This document shows positions 1-17,200 of a stretch of DNA of 64,000 bases, piece after piece. Location of the stretch: contig OZ029923.1 of the NCBI GenBank assembly GCA_964023275.1, forward strand, positions 9,195,685 through 9,259,684, written 5' to 3'. The translations under genes and the position numbers were made by a program. The stretch is from Norana najaformis (taxonomy: Eukaryota; Annelida; Clitellata; Crassiclitellata; Hormogastridae). A model generated the notes under the pieces. That model saw nothing but the letters and a program-made list of their open reading frames with translations, searched no databases and was not told the DNA's origin. Every line of letters begins with the position of its first letter. Position 1 is the stretch's first letter.

Positions 1-320
1 CAAGGTATGACCAGAGAAAGACAATCAGATGACCTTGCAGAATAATGGTAAGTCTGGGGAATAAGGATTGATTTCAAGTATTGTGGTTGGCCATAGTTCA
101 ATGTTTTATAAACTGTAAGTCCTAATTTGAAACAAATCCTTTGAAGCTGCATGGTGCTTAGGCAATCCAGTTTGACGTATGGTCCATCAGTTTTGGAGAA
201 CTTGTAGAGTTGCCTTTCACGTATAATGGCCAAGTCTTTTCTATAAATAAGGCCAATGTAGAATTGGGAATTGAACATGCATGATTGGAATGAAATCAGA
301 TTTTTTCTTGTATTAGGCAG

Positions 321-3382
<3,062 letters not shown>

Positions 3383-6300
3383 CATCCGGTCTGTTGTTCC
3401 ACGGAACATTTAACACTTGATGATGGTAGCCAGTAGCTCATAACTGCAAAGCAACTAGCAGTAAGACGCAGCAGTATGGTAGCCTGCAAGACTCGCTCGA
3501 CTTGAAACAACCACTCGGAGTCAATCCTCTACATTTCCAGCCCTGGTTGCTTTGCATGGTTGCTTATCCTTTGTCTGAGAATGTGAAAGATTTACAGACA
3601 GTGACCGAAAAAACAGTGAACAGCTAAAATGGAACACTGCTATCGACTATGCTTTATGTATTCGTGGAATCTTAATAGAAGTAAACTTATACGAATTAAG
3701 TGCACGACGTACGTTTGTGACGAACGGGTGAAGATTGAACGCTGTTGTGGAATTGCGATTGAATATTTGCACTTCTTTCCAAATTAGACTTCTGTCTAGC
3801 AGTGTAGTCATTTGGGACGTCAAATTTTGACTGCAGTTAAATATTAGATCATTAGTGATTTAGTGCTTGTAAAATATATAGTATTTTTGAAACAGTTTCC
3901 TGTACTAATTGGATTATTATCAGTGGAATGGTAATACTATAACCTACCAGCTGTACCAGATGGCTTCTATAACCTTACTCTGCAACCAGGACTTGAATCC
4001 TGATGCATCATGAACAGCTCATAAATCAGCAGTTTTGGTCTTTACCGTTGCATATATGTGACTGCTTTCATCACTTGAGGCAAATGGCTTTGTTGGCCCA
4101 GTTCACATCTTCTCATTCTGTTCTGGTCTTTACTTTTGCTATAAATGCTTTCATTGCACGTTGTAAATGGCGTTTATTGACCCAGTTCAAATTTGCATTC
4201 TTTCTGTCAGACTTGCCTGTACTCTGGTTTCCTGTCTGATTTTCTGTCAATAATTCTTTTATCTCTTACGTTTTCATGATTGTCAAAGTTGTTTCTGTTC
4301 TTTTGTGATCTCAAACAGCAATTTCTTTATTGCTTACTGGAGATCAAAACTGTTTCAAACCAACCCATTTAATTGTAAGTGCAGTCAAGAAAATATAAAG
4401 GTCAGACAAATTTGGGTCAAGTTCAGTCTACGCCTGCGACTTCTTTCTGCAGGGTCACAGATGTCATATTGGAAAAACAGATTTTTAAAGGTTCACAGGT
4501 TTCAGTTCACAGGCTGCTGAAGGATAAGGCAACAGTTACGTTGCTGAAATAATCCACAGGAACAATATGCAGGGCCTTTTAGTAGAAAGTTGTTTTGTAA
4601 AATGCTGGAGAATATCCAGATGATTATGATGCATGTCTGAACAAAACTGGTTTTCAAATGCATGGAGTAGAATTGTAAATCCTTCAAAATGAGTGACAAC
4701 TTGGAAGCACATTCCAGATCGCAAAAATAGTGATATGTAATTTCTTATGATGACATAGTTGTTTAACAGAGTAGTTTAACATATCTGAACCAATTTAAGC
4801 ATCTGTGACACCAACATAGGGCTGTTTTAATTCCTTAAACTGGGAGGCAATACTTCTGTTTTCGACAGAGTTGGTGCAGCCAGACACAAATGTAGATAAT
4901 CAGTGTCATTGGCAACTTTCTTCACATCATAAGAAAAAGCAAAATGATGTTAAAGACATATTATCACCAAAGAGCATCAGTCAACAGTAAATACCAGTTT
5001 TCACTATTAACCGAACACTGGTCTGTGAGCACACAAATTAAGCTGGCTTTTGGACTTGGTTGCTACTGTCAGTAAAATACAGAAGATAAGTTGTGCAATT
5101 GTGTGTTTTGTTCATACAAAGGACTGCAATTAAGTGTTGGTTTAACTGTTGTAAACATTCCGATTGACGTTTTACGATTACAAAACAGCAGATGTGTGTG
5201 TTGACGATATTTTAGCACTATGCATTCCGAGATACCGTTAGGGAATAGAGACAATCTAGTCAAAGTAATAAATAGTCTGTCTCAATCTGTTCATGGGTTG
5301 TGAATATTTTCTAATTATTAGCATGTTAGCTGTGTGTTATGTTTATTTCTACTTTTTAAAAAATCAGTTATCTCTGCAAATCTTTTCATTTTGACTGTCA
5401 TCATGAATGTCATGCTACATGACGTATTGAACATCGAACATCATTGAACATTGTGACGCACTATTTCTGGCCAAATTTTACACATAAACCCTACTGCAAG
5501 CGGGTCAGTTTTGAGATTGTGTTTTTTAGTTTATACAAAAGCTAATTTTATCATGTGTGGCAACTACAGAACTAGAACCAAGGATAAATTCATTTACAAC
5601 ATCTATTCTCTTTATTTCCCTTTATTTTCATGTCTGGCTGTCATTCAGTGAGTCACTGCCAAAATCTCTTTTGCATCCATCAACTTCCTGCCCAAATAAA
5701 GCTTTGAAAATGCCTTTATTTACTTCACTACATACTTTTCTGCTTTTTATAACATCCCAATAGAACAGTAATCTCGGTGAAATTTTCTAAACTAATGATC
5801 ACAACAAAAGCATATCAGTTTTGCATTAACAAGGGTTCAGTTTGTTTAAAAAATACACAAAGCACAATGGGAATGGTAACTGACTTGCATGTAAAAGAAA
5901 ATAAACAAATAAACAGCAAATGAAAGGGAAATTGAAAACTGTAATTGCATCACCAGTACAACAACTTAACCTAAGTAACAAAACGGAAACTGCACAACTG
6001 TAATCGCAACGCAATCATTTCACATTTACTGTAATACCGCTACGTCGGTAAATGACAAAAAAAGCAGCACAATAAAAGTACCCTTACAAAGGCAGAGCCG
6101 CATATATACATGAAGGTCTACACACTCCAAGATGTAGCCTCAGTTCAGTAGTGAATGTTTGGTAAAGGTCAACTACCGGCAAGACCAATTTTTTCACAAC
6201 AATCCAGGATCAAAGTGTGACAAAGGTAAGTAATCAACTGTAAAATCCACTTTTCAAGATGAAATCCTCCTTCTAATAAAGTGTGTAACCAGACATTTAA

Positions 6301-8576
6301 ATGACGCCTTTTAGATCCTCTCAGAAGCATAATGTACACCGCTCTCTGATAAATTGGAAAGCTTTACTTTGCAGAAAAAGCTTTACTTTTGCAAAAAAAG
6401 TCACTGTTTCTATCGCCATGTTCTGTCCAACACCAAAACCCACAAATTCCCATACCACATGGATATCCACCATTGAGGTCTGTAACATCTCTGTATTCAG
6501 TTGCAACAGACTAACTGAAATAATCACATAACAAATTTTAGCACAAGATGTAGCACTGCTATCCAATTATGGCTATTACAACCCATTTCTGTAAGCGAAC
6601 CCATTTCTGTACGCTAAGAACGAATGCTGTGAAAAATGACTGAAATAAGCCCAGATGTTATGCAGTAAACAGAAGACGTTAGCTATATCGCAAAACATCT
6701 TGGTAAACTCTGCAAATAATAGTTTCATGCTGCACTAAATTAGAACGCCGTATCGTCTCATTGACTAACTTGAATGACTCAACGACTGCCCGACTGGCTG
6801 TGTGTTTGCGATGCAGAAGATACAGCGCTCACACAAATACTTTCAAAGAAACAGTTTTATACAAAACAATAAACCATAAGCATTTGAAGCAGAAGGGTAA
6901 ATATCTCTAAAAATAATTTTTCAAATATTTCATAATAATTCACGAGAAACAATTTGAAATTAACATTTACTGGCTAACACTCAATAAGATTAGTAATGAA
7001 TGGCATATGAATATGAAGTTACTAATTGCACGTTTAACACATCTCTCCCTACTTCTCTATCTTCGCTAAACTTGCTCCTTTCTCCCGTTTTACTCAATCA
7101 TATCCAATCACCAAAAATGGCAACAATTCTAAACGTTGAAGAATCAACGATAAACTCAGAATTTTACATCTGAATTTCACTACACAAAGATAAAATATTG
7201 GACTAATTTCTTGCATTCATGTTGTGCACAGAAATCATCAATCAAAATTGCAAAGCTAAGTTTAAGAAATCAGAAAAAAATTGGTCACGTTGTTGGGCAA
7301 CACAAAATACGACAAGCAAACTTTAACAAAGCAAAAACGTCGCAAAGATAACCAAATAAACACACGTCAAAATATGAAGTAGTAGTTTTGACATAATTTT
7401 AACTGATGTAAGTTTAATGATAATTTGAACAAGACCGAGAAATACATACCTTCAACAATAACAAAATTTAACCAAAAGACAAATACAAATATTCCTTAAA
7501 ACAAAATGTTTAAGGTTAACAGATGCCTCTGAACCATTAGTACTCCTTTAAAAGCATAACTTCAAATTTTTTTTGATTAAAAATAAACAATGACTTAACA
7601 ACTCTGCATAAATCCAAAATGGCTCATTTCCTCAAGAGGAAAACGTGTAAGACTTAGCAGCAGTCTGCTAATAATAACACTAATAATATCGACGATAAAT
7701 CACAATTCCACAGAAAGGTATGGATTACACTTATTAGAGATTTCTGAAATGACCACACTTTGACTACAAATTGGGCAAAAGGAAACGCGACGAGATTACT
7801 GACACTCAACACAACAAAGTTCAACAAAAAGACCTTGTAAACAAATTAAATGCTAAATTATAGTTATCTGATGTGTTTTGCTAGAAACAGCACAAGTCGT
7901 AATGCAATACATAATTTATATAGAGCCAATTATACAATGCCTCTTAAGATATTTACTCAGAGGAGCTGCTAGCCTAGTCCCAGCTGAACAGGACAGCCTA
8001 ATTTGAGGTAAAGAGTTCCTGTATGTCTTCTTACAACAAGAAGGCAAAGACGAAGTAGTCTTTGTGTTTCTATGACATCGAATACCTCCCAACTTCCAAC
8101 ATTATCTACTCTTAACTTTTAAAAAAGTGAAATAGCCTTAGCCAGTTCAATTACATTTGCAGTGATCTTACTGAGTTACATGGCTTGGCAATTTCAAGCA
8201 ACAAGAATCGTTCAGTCATCTGGACATTGACAATCGACAGAAATATATTTAACACACAGGCTGAAAAAGAAAAGGTTTCTGCATTGGTTTAGTTTGACGA
8301 CTTTTCACGATGAGGCACACAGAATCATAAACTAGAATTTCACCTGAATACTAGACTAAGCTGCACAAAATAAATGCAGGAAGTGTTATCTTAAATCTTT
8401 CTGAATTACTCTTAAAGTTAGCTGGAAAATATTATTGACAGCCAGTAAAAAAATGATAGGCAAATACTGAATGACATTCAAAAGAAACACCGGATTATAT
8501 CTTACGTTTTCAAGCAGAACAAAACTGAAACTTAGAGCGTTACAATGTAAGTTTTTAACCACTGATGTAGTTTTGA
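3383..8576. other. AT-rich intergenic region between convergent genes
   Basis: It lies between the stop codons of the ANKDD1-like gene (plus) and the TRPM gene (minus), so it should hold both 3' untranslated regions. No open frame here looks like protein: all are short, and none has a recognisable motif or splice context. I saw no tandem array or obvious mobile element. Confidence 0.6.
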
Positions 8577-11249
8577 TTAAACGTCTTTCTGAGCTGATTT
8601 TTCACTATCCAACAAACGTTTAAGCAGCAGTTTGTTGTCGGTCGGTATTTGTTTGAGCCTCAAATTTTCTCCAGCTGAGACTAACGTTTGTTGCTTTGGT
8701 TTTAGTTCTGAGGCTTTTGGCGAACGATGGGTACGCTGTTCGTCCTGCTCCTCGTCGGACAGAAGCAGCTGCGTTGTTTCCGTTTCAGCTTCATTGTCTG
8801 AAGAAAACTCATCTTCAGCAGCAACACAAGATTCCTGCTCCCCACTGTTTCGTGTGCATTCCACGTTCTTCACACTCTGACTCATTGGCTGCACAGGACT
8901 GAGAGATGCCTGCAGTGGGACTACATCTACAGACGGTATCGCTGATCCAAGATGGGACTGTGTCACCCTTCCATCTGATCCCTTATCTCCCAAATCTGAA
9001 GGACGGTTCATCATTCGTCTGTACTGAGCATCTTCTCCAGGGACAAGAAAACCACTGCCAGGCTGGTTAGATGGATTTGTATTCTTCAAGGAAGATGTAA
9101 ACACGGGATCTCCAGAGCCACTGATATCAGTTTTCTTGAAACCAGGTGGTCGTGATGAACAGGAAGTGAAACCAAAGCCTAAGTTACGCATAAAACCACC
9201 CTTTGTGTCTGATTTCGTCCCTTGCACGCCAACACCTTTACAGGGCAAGACCTTTTCTAGACCTGATATGCCAGCATTTTTTTCCTCACAGCCTTCCGGC
9301 TGCTCACTGAGGTCAGCATCAGTCGTAGTCATCCAGTTTGGCAGCGGAACACCAGCATCTGTTCCAGCCGGCATACTCAGAAACCTGCCAGGCAGTCTAT
9401 TTTTCAAGGCCGACTTCTGGACAACGTTCAGTAAAGGGGGGTTGAACGCTGGACAATCGTCTGAGCGAACAAAGCCCAAGGCCTGCTGGAGGCTGAGTGC
9501 AATCTGAGCCGTCTGCTGCACAATCTCTTCCAGCTTCACAAGTCTGGCATCGATGTTCTGAAGGTAGAGCCTGATTGAATTTTCACGCAGAGAAATGTCC
9601 TCCACTCGCATTAAAGCACGTTCCGCTCTACAGAAAACAGGCAACAGTTACGCAAGTAATTATCCTTTGTAATTTGTACACTTACATATCACCTCTTCAA
9701 GAAAACTTATCATGGGTGCTCCTGACTTTACATGCAAGACCACGATCAAACAGAATGGTCCTCAACCACTGGCAAAACAGAGGCACAGAAAGAACAAGTG
9801 TTCATGTTACAGGCTGATTGGAAGCCTGTTACTCAACGAGGGCCTTTGTGTCTTACAACTGGTAAGTAAATAGGTACATAACCTTTCACTATCATCATCT
9901 GGGGCATATCCCTCCCCAACATGTTCCCCTCCCCCAACGTGTTGCCATTGCCATCCATCTCTAGTGTGGGCATCCATCCATCTCTATTCTGACTCCAGGC
10001 TATCTGAGTTGTCCAAAATTCCACAGCTTGGACTCCATTGCTAGGACCAGGTGAGATGAGAGTATGACGGTGACTGTTCCATAGCTTTTATCTATCTTTG
10101 TCATCTGATATATCTCAGACATATCAACTAGGATATACATGTAGTTTACATTAAAGTACTGGAACAAGTCAGACTAGTTATGACATTTAGCAGCACATGC
10201 TCTATAAGTAAAATATTTATGCAATAGACAGTTACGTAGAACCACTGTAAATATCTCCTCACAGTGCTGGTACTACATTATTGTGCAGATGTTGATCTCA
10301 AACAAATGTGTCTCAGTTTATTTAAAAGAGAGGTATACTTTTCAGCTGTAAGTTCAATTAGTTTTTCTTCAGAGTCACGAATGTCTTGCTTCCTCTTGCG
10401 GAAAAGATCTTCCATGCACTCCTCTTCAAAATCGTGGAGTTTCTCCACGTTTTCCGGCGATAAAAACAACTCTGAAAGAAGCCAACATGAAAATGCTGAA
10501 AACTGGTTAATTTCCAAAAGTTTGCCCCAAATAATTTCAGTGACTTCATCTCTAATTTTTCAGTGATGTTCTCGTTTTCCAATTTAGTAACTGCACCTGG
10601 TGAGAAGGCATATGTTGAAAGAGGACTACATTATCACAGTTCCCCACATGATCACCAGTCTCTTGAAAGTTTCCAGAAATTCAAAATCCACTGTGCTTGC
10701 ACAGCTGTCCACAGCTCAGTTGGAAAAACATACTTTCTCACATCCAGTCCAAAACTCCGTTTCCACAGCTTCAGTAAGTGACCTGAGAACCAGTAGCTAA
10801 CAACTGCACTTAGATCAAACTCATTCCACAACTCATTGCAACAGTGGTCTGGGACTTGTGACAACCTAAACAAAATGATCCATTATCATAAGTTTCTGAA
10901 GCATTAATTACTATTCTGCATCACTGTACACCTCAATTCGATAACATCACACCACAGTTCTATAAACAGAGATTGTGATGCCAAGGAGATCACTTGGTGC
11001 TATATAAATGTTGGATTACAATACACATCATACACTAAGAAGACATCTAGCAGCTCACTGAGGCTGTGGTCAAAGATCTCCTGCCGCCCTTGAAAACGTT
11101 GCTTCAGACATTTGAAGAGCAGTATCACGTGGCTCACGATGACTAAAGGTGGAGGCAGGAATGGCTTAGACTCATACTCCACCACCAGGAAATACCTCTG
11201 CAACTTCCAGACCTGGTTCGTAATTGAGCTGATGTAGTTGAATGTATTG
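8577..11249 (-). other. TRPM cytosolic C-terminus, exons 24-26: TRP helix, coiled coil, unique tail
   Basis: Exon 24 encodes the TRP helix and [11 protein letters not shown], the conserved post-S6 motif. Exon 25 encodes [18 protein letters not shown], the linker helix. Exon 26 opens with the tetramerisation coiled coil ([20 protein letters not shown]...KLEEIVQQ) and then about 300 residues rich in Ser, Gly, Pro and acidic residues. That tail has no NUDIX motif and no alpha-kinase motif. It ends at a stop at 8577-8579 and is probably disordered and regulatory. Confidence 0.9.
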
Positions 11250-14200
11250 CTAATTAAAACCAAAAGATAAGAGTTGTTACATTAACTTTCATCATAAATT
11301 TATGAATTCACAATTGGTGTAAACTAATCTGAAATAAATACTTGAAGGGCGCTATATAAGTGCCCAGACACACACACACACACACATACATACATACATT
11401 TGTACATACATAAACAAATACAGACATACCTGATCTAAGCACTTTGTGAACTGTTATTTTATTTTCTCTAACACGACAATCCAATTCCTTGCCAGTTACC
11501 GACATTTTATTCTTGTAGACACGTTTTTCTTATACACATTAACACGCCCCCAATCACTGTGCACACATACATACACATCAAGTGTACGCCCTCATCCCGT
11601 CACACCTCACCGGCTAGCAAAACCATGCTTACACACTTGAAAACCATTCTATTCGATTATGGTTTCATGGTGTCCGGTCAGGAAAGCCTACGATAAGTTT
11701 CTCCGATAAGTGAAGCTATATAAATTTGCGATTGAAATAACCAGTACAAAAACCTGTACGTTAGCCACGCGCAGACTGTTATCCCAAGCAAGCTTAGCAC
11801 AAAACTAGTAAAGAAATTTCAACTTCTGTACTTCCCAGCTCCACGAAGTTAGACCTGTTGACATCATGTTCATACTTTGGCTGACAAATCCTTTAACCCC
11901 AGGATCATGCCCCTTAGGACTATAGTTTTAAGATGCATGCGATAAATATGTCTATATGTAGGTATGCACGCATATGTATATATTCACGTATGCATACATG
12001 TTTGTATGTATTAATGCACTGAGCATATATGTATCTAGACATATAATATCGCACCTTTTAAATACCTTACAAAAGTGCTGCCTTTAGTAGCCTAGATGGT
12101 ACTAAAGTCATTAAGAATAAAAAGTTCCTAAGTAATCAAACTGTGCTCAAATAACTAGAAAGGACACCACCAGCATGCTCTCACACACACATGCCAAGGC
12201 CAACCAACAAATTGCCATTCAGAGACGACACAAATGACTCCATGGATGCTTATCATAGAAATAAAAGACTAACTTACTTGAAGACAGCAATCAGAAGGCT
12301 GAGGAGAAGGATATTTCCGATGATGAGAAAGATAGACATCGCCGCAGGAACGATCCACCGGCCAGGAACGCATTCATACTCGGTTCCATTACCACACATC
12401 GCTGTGACGACCAACAAAGCAAAGTCAAATAAAATATTACCATCTTTCCTAAAGCCCTTATCTTATAAAATCGCAAAATAAAATGAGAAAAACCAAAGTC
12501 ACATGAGCAAAAATTAGATCATACAAATCTACGAAACACGAACAATAAATCTGAGTGTTTGTTCATTTTGGATTTCCAGCTGGATATTCTGAAATAGTAA
12601 TAAAAGTGTAACAACTTTAGTAGCATCATTCGAACTTCCACTGATATTAATATAACCGATGTTACAGACAACATTCATCAAGCAATCAAATTCAGATATG
12701 AGAGGCACTCCAAATATTTCCTATTCATCTTCCCTTGTCTTTCAGAAATCTGAACTATTTTCAGAAACAGTTTTCCACTATGCATGAACTGCTACTTACG
12801 ATCTATTTCTCCAGCATAGACTTCGCCATAGAGCATGAAGTATGGTTTGTGAAAGATTTCTTTCACGAGATCCCAGTCGAAATCGTTGTTGGGGTAAGTG
12901 ATCGCCTGCCGTATGATACCAAATGCCATCAACACCAACAACAAGATGATGATGAACTTCAACATATCTTTCACCTGTCAGAAGAAGTACTCGACAGTCA
13001 AATGTGCACAAACACTGCAAGCCCACATATTATAAACATGGTACTGTACAAGACACTGATTACATTACATTACCAAAGAAATGCTTCTGTAATACAAGAG
13101 TTAAGAGTGTTACTTGTCTGTAAGTACATTTGCCAGTTTTAACAGCAACTGCAATTTAAATGAACATTCTATGAACAAGAGAGACTAATGGTTAGCATCC
13201 TGGACTAACACGACTGTCTAACAAAACTGCAACTACCTTACCACATACTGAAACAACGCTGTTGCTCTGAAGTTCGGAATCACAAAATAAAAGCAGGCAA
13301 TAATTACCAGTCACTGTTAACTGAATATCGACTTCATGCAAAAAACAGCTGAGATAAAGATGAGAGAAAGACTTGAAAGCTGGAGTTGGGTTTACAACAA
13401 CTTTTCGTTAAGTGCAAATGTATCATCAGTTAGCTGTATTTAACTGCAGCATAAATTTACCATCTTCCAGATCATGTTCACATAAGGTCCGAGGTGTTTG
13501 CTGACACTGAACAAGTCCAGAATTCGAACAACCAAAATCATGAAAGTCATTCCGTAGAAGACACGAGAATGAAGAATCAAATCAGGAGTGAAGCGCAACA
13601 AAACGCCAATAAAGAAGAATATGACGGCAATAACGTCGATGACGTTCCACCAATCATTAAAAAATATGCTCAGTTTCTGTTGCATCTTTGTGGGCTCTGA
13701 CATTATAAACTGCAACATAAGGAAAATTAAAACTAAGCAATATAATATTACCATAAAATTTATCAACTTATAACTTAGGCCTAAGTTTAAATGCTAATAC
13801 ATATCCAACTAACTTTGTTGGATTGTTTTACATGAATGCAGGACCAGTACAGTACAAGAGAAATGTACAAGAGTACCCTACAAGAGTACTGTACTAGTAC
13901 ACTAGACCTCATCGTGAATTTCCTGCAGAAAGAATTTGTCCAGCTGCACCCATTCATTTCTCAGGCACTGCACCATCCTTCTAAATGCTTTAATAAATAA
14001 ATAAAGAAATTAAATAAAATAAATACTGTTCCATCACACACATCTGAAGAAACATTTTCTACCAATTGTAAGTCACACCTTTAGATCTGTTAGATAGTCG
14101 TGCTTTAGTGCCTATGATTCCTCACTCAGTCAACGGACATATGGTGAGCTAACAGAAGTGCATTACTTGCTACTTACTTATTTAGGTGTCTCTTGTTAGG

Positions 14201-17200
14201 TTCTTGAAATGTTTACAATAGGTGATGCAATACATGACTGATACAATTAAAGTATCACAGGTAATATATCTAACTATAGTTATCTTTGGGTTTAAAACTA
14301 AATTTATGTTACAACCATGATCTTTTTGAATATGGGTGCATGATCAGCATGTGTACATTCATACACACACACACACACATGCACACACTGATACAGACAT
14401 GCATACACCATCACAACACACATACACTCACTCATACACACAACCCCACAGGAAATAAAATTACTTCTCATAACTTATCGAAAGCATACATACATACGCA
14501 TTATGCAAGTACACTTACCTCCCGTAACTTGTCAAAGGCAAGACCAGTAACATAGAGTATGACATAGATTTCAATCCAGCTTGGAGTGACAGGAGACTTA
14601 ATCAAGACCATGTAGCAGAACATAAAGAGGAACAAAACGTAACTGATCTACAAGAAAAAGTTACACGAATGCCAACAGTCTACTTCAATATATTTTTCCT
14701 GTTTTAAGGACAAGTATTACATCATTTCTGCAACACCATTTAAATTAAATATTTAAATCTTATAACCATTCCAAATATATTTAATTTAAAAGGTAACCAG
14801 AATTTTATAACTAAAAATCAAGAAAAGATGGCATGGAATTGAGTGCTGAAGACTGAATCTTCTACTTTATTTGATTAAACAGATCTGATACAGCATACCC
14901 CTGATTGAAAACATGTTTCAAGAATCTTTCTGTACTGTCATTAATGGACTCATCCTCAACTGATCTCTGTCTGTCTGTCTGGCTGTCTGTCTGCCTTCTT
15001 CTCAACCTAAGTATTCCTGCTGATGCAACTGATTTAGTTCAGAAACTAATCTTGTTTCATTAGCCAACAATTTTAAATGTATTTTATTAAATAAGCAATT
15101 CAAGATCAGTAATGGCTGCTGAGAAAACAGCATAGGTTCACAAATCAACAAGATAAGAAGTGACTTAACAACAGAGTTCAAAGCATTGACTCACGCTGTA
15201 TGCCCAGAATTTAGTGACTGGAGCTGTATAGAATTCATAAATCTTTTTATACAGACTCAAATTTCCATCCGCCTTCCGAGGGACTGTATTAGTGTCTGTT
15301 GGAGATAGAAGCTGCTTATTGCCTGAAATTGCTGCACTTCCCTCTACCTGAAAAAAATTCAAAATACCTGTACATTTAAATCAAATTAAATCCAATAAAA
15401 TATCTAATATTTGATTCAAATACATAAGAAAGGGTAAAGTATGCCCTTAATTGTCCTAAGCAAATACAAGAACTAAACAAACCTAATGACTAATAATTCA
15501 AAAATAAATGTCCGTTGAAAAGTTTCACGTAACTTACACCATGTTTTCAGTCTGACAAACATTAATTCATCGCAATCTGGCTAACCTTTGTTGGCTCTTG
15601 TTGACTTTTACGGCGACGCTGGGTACGCATGTAGTCATCGTCATCATGCCTGTCTCTCTCTTCATCATCATCATCATCATCATCAATGTCATCATCATCA
15701 TCAGAACTTGTGTTTGTGTCTGAATGCTGGTCATCCATCAGATGCTTGTGTTCCTCAGCCGTTTGTGGCATCTGCTGCAGCTGCTGCTTTGTTTTGTACT
15801 CGAGGAAGAAGATCGAAGGAAAGAAGACGATTCCAAGTATAACCTACAAAGGACGATCAATTCTAATAATATCTGATGCTTTCAAAGGCATGCACATAGC
15901 TAGCTAAAATGGTAATATTTACATCATACGGGCTTTAAACTTTCTCATTTCGTTGCCAAGCTCTTCTGAGGGGGGGGGGGGCACAAGTGGAGCAGGAATT
16001 CTGAAACACTTTTCTGCCCTGGCAGGGTTGAACTTCTGACCTCAAGGTTGACAATCCAGCACACTAACCACTAGACTATCACACACATTCCATGATTAAG
16101 CCAAATTAGAAATACCTCCAAACAAAGAGGCCTTTTGAACGTGCAATTCATACCTTCAGTGGAGAGTATTTCCTCACGATGAGACCTCCCATCCACAATT
16201 CAGTCAGCAGGATCTGGCAACAGCTGTGAGCAACAAACTCCTGAAATGCGCTCGATGCAGCTAGGCTCAGACAAGTCTGGCTGCTCCACGTCGTGAGTTC
16301 ATAGGTGAGCAACTGATATGTCAAGTCAACATCCGTCTGATAACAGAGCTCAAGAAGCTCCAAAGCAAGCTCTGAAAACTCTCTGAAAAATTAAAACACT
16401 AGGTAAATATATTATGTAATGTAGTGTAACACATTTATATAGCGCCTTCCAAGCACTTTCCTAAAGCACTGGTCACATGGCTGCCACTGAGTAAACATAT
16501 TATGTAATGTAATGTAAGAGACATTTATATACCACTCTCCAAGCACTTCCCTAAAGCGCTGGTCACACGGCTGTCACTGGGTAAACATTATGTAATGTAA
16601 TGTAACAGGCATTTATATATATAGCGCCTTTCAAGCACCTCCCAAAAGCGCTGATCACACGGCTGTCCAGCCAATCTGAACAAGTGCATCTATAGGTGAA
16701 CAGATAATGAATGTTGAGTTAAGCTAAGAGGTAGGGAACGAATGTTTAAAGGGAGGCCGTTCCAGCAGGGGGTCCGTAGCACAAGAAGACCCAATGAACA
16801 CAAGAAGGCCCAATGAACACAAGAAGGCCCAATGAACACAAGAAGGCCCAATGAACACAAGAAGGCCCAATGAACACAAGAAGGCCCAATGAACACAAGA
16901 AGGCCCAATGAACACAAGAAGGCCCAATGAACACAAGAAGGCCCAATGAACACAAGAAGGCCCAATGTACACAAGAAGGCCCAATGAGCACGAGAAGGCC
17001 CAAGCACCAGGAGCACACGTCAGATAATCATATACTACAACATTTTTAATAATCAGATCTTACATTCAATCAATAAAACAGCCAAATATATCATATTTTG
17101 ATTAAAACTATTCAATAAATCAAGCATCCGGAGTAACCTTGAGTACTGCTTTAGATCCTCAGAAACATCAGTCTCCAGATCGTCTTGTGCGGCTTCATAG

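Noticed and set aside
1-46. Exon ending at the donor-like ATGGTAAGT
   Set aside because: All three forward frames have a stop before the donor, so a continuous exon from the edge is not possible. A tiny internal exon cannot be excluded.
15562-15771. A separate Asp-rich small protein
   Set aside because: It is the 3' part of TRPM exon 18, in frame with the hydrophobic segment and with matching splice phases on both sides.
16690-17018. Three overlapping reverse frames with a 19-residue periodic peptide
   Set aside because: A 19-bp array is open in every frame. The periodicity is forced by the DNA repeat, not selected as protein.
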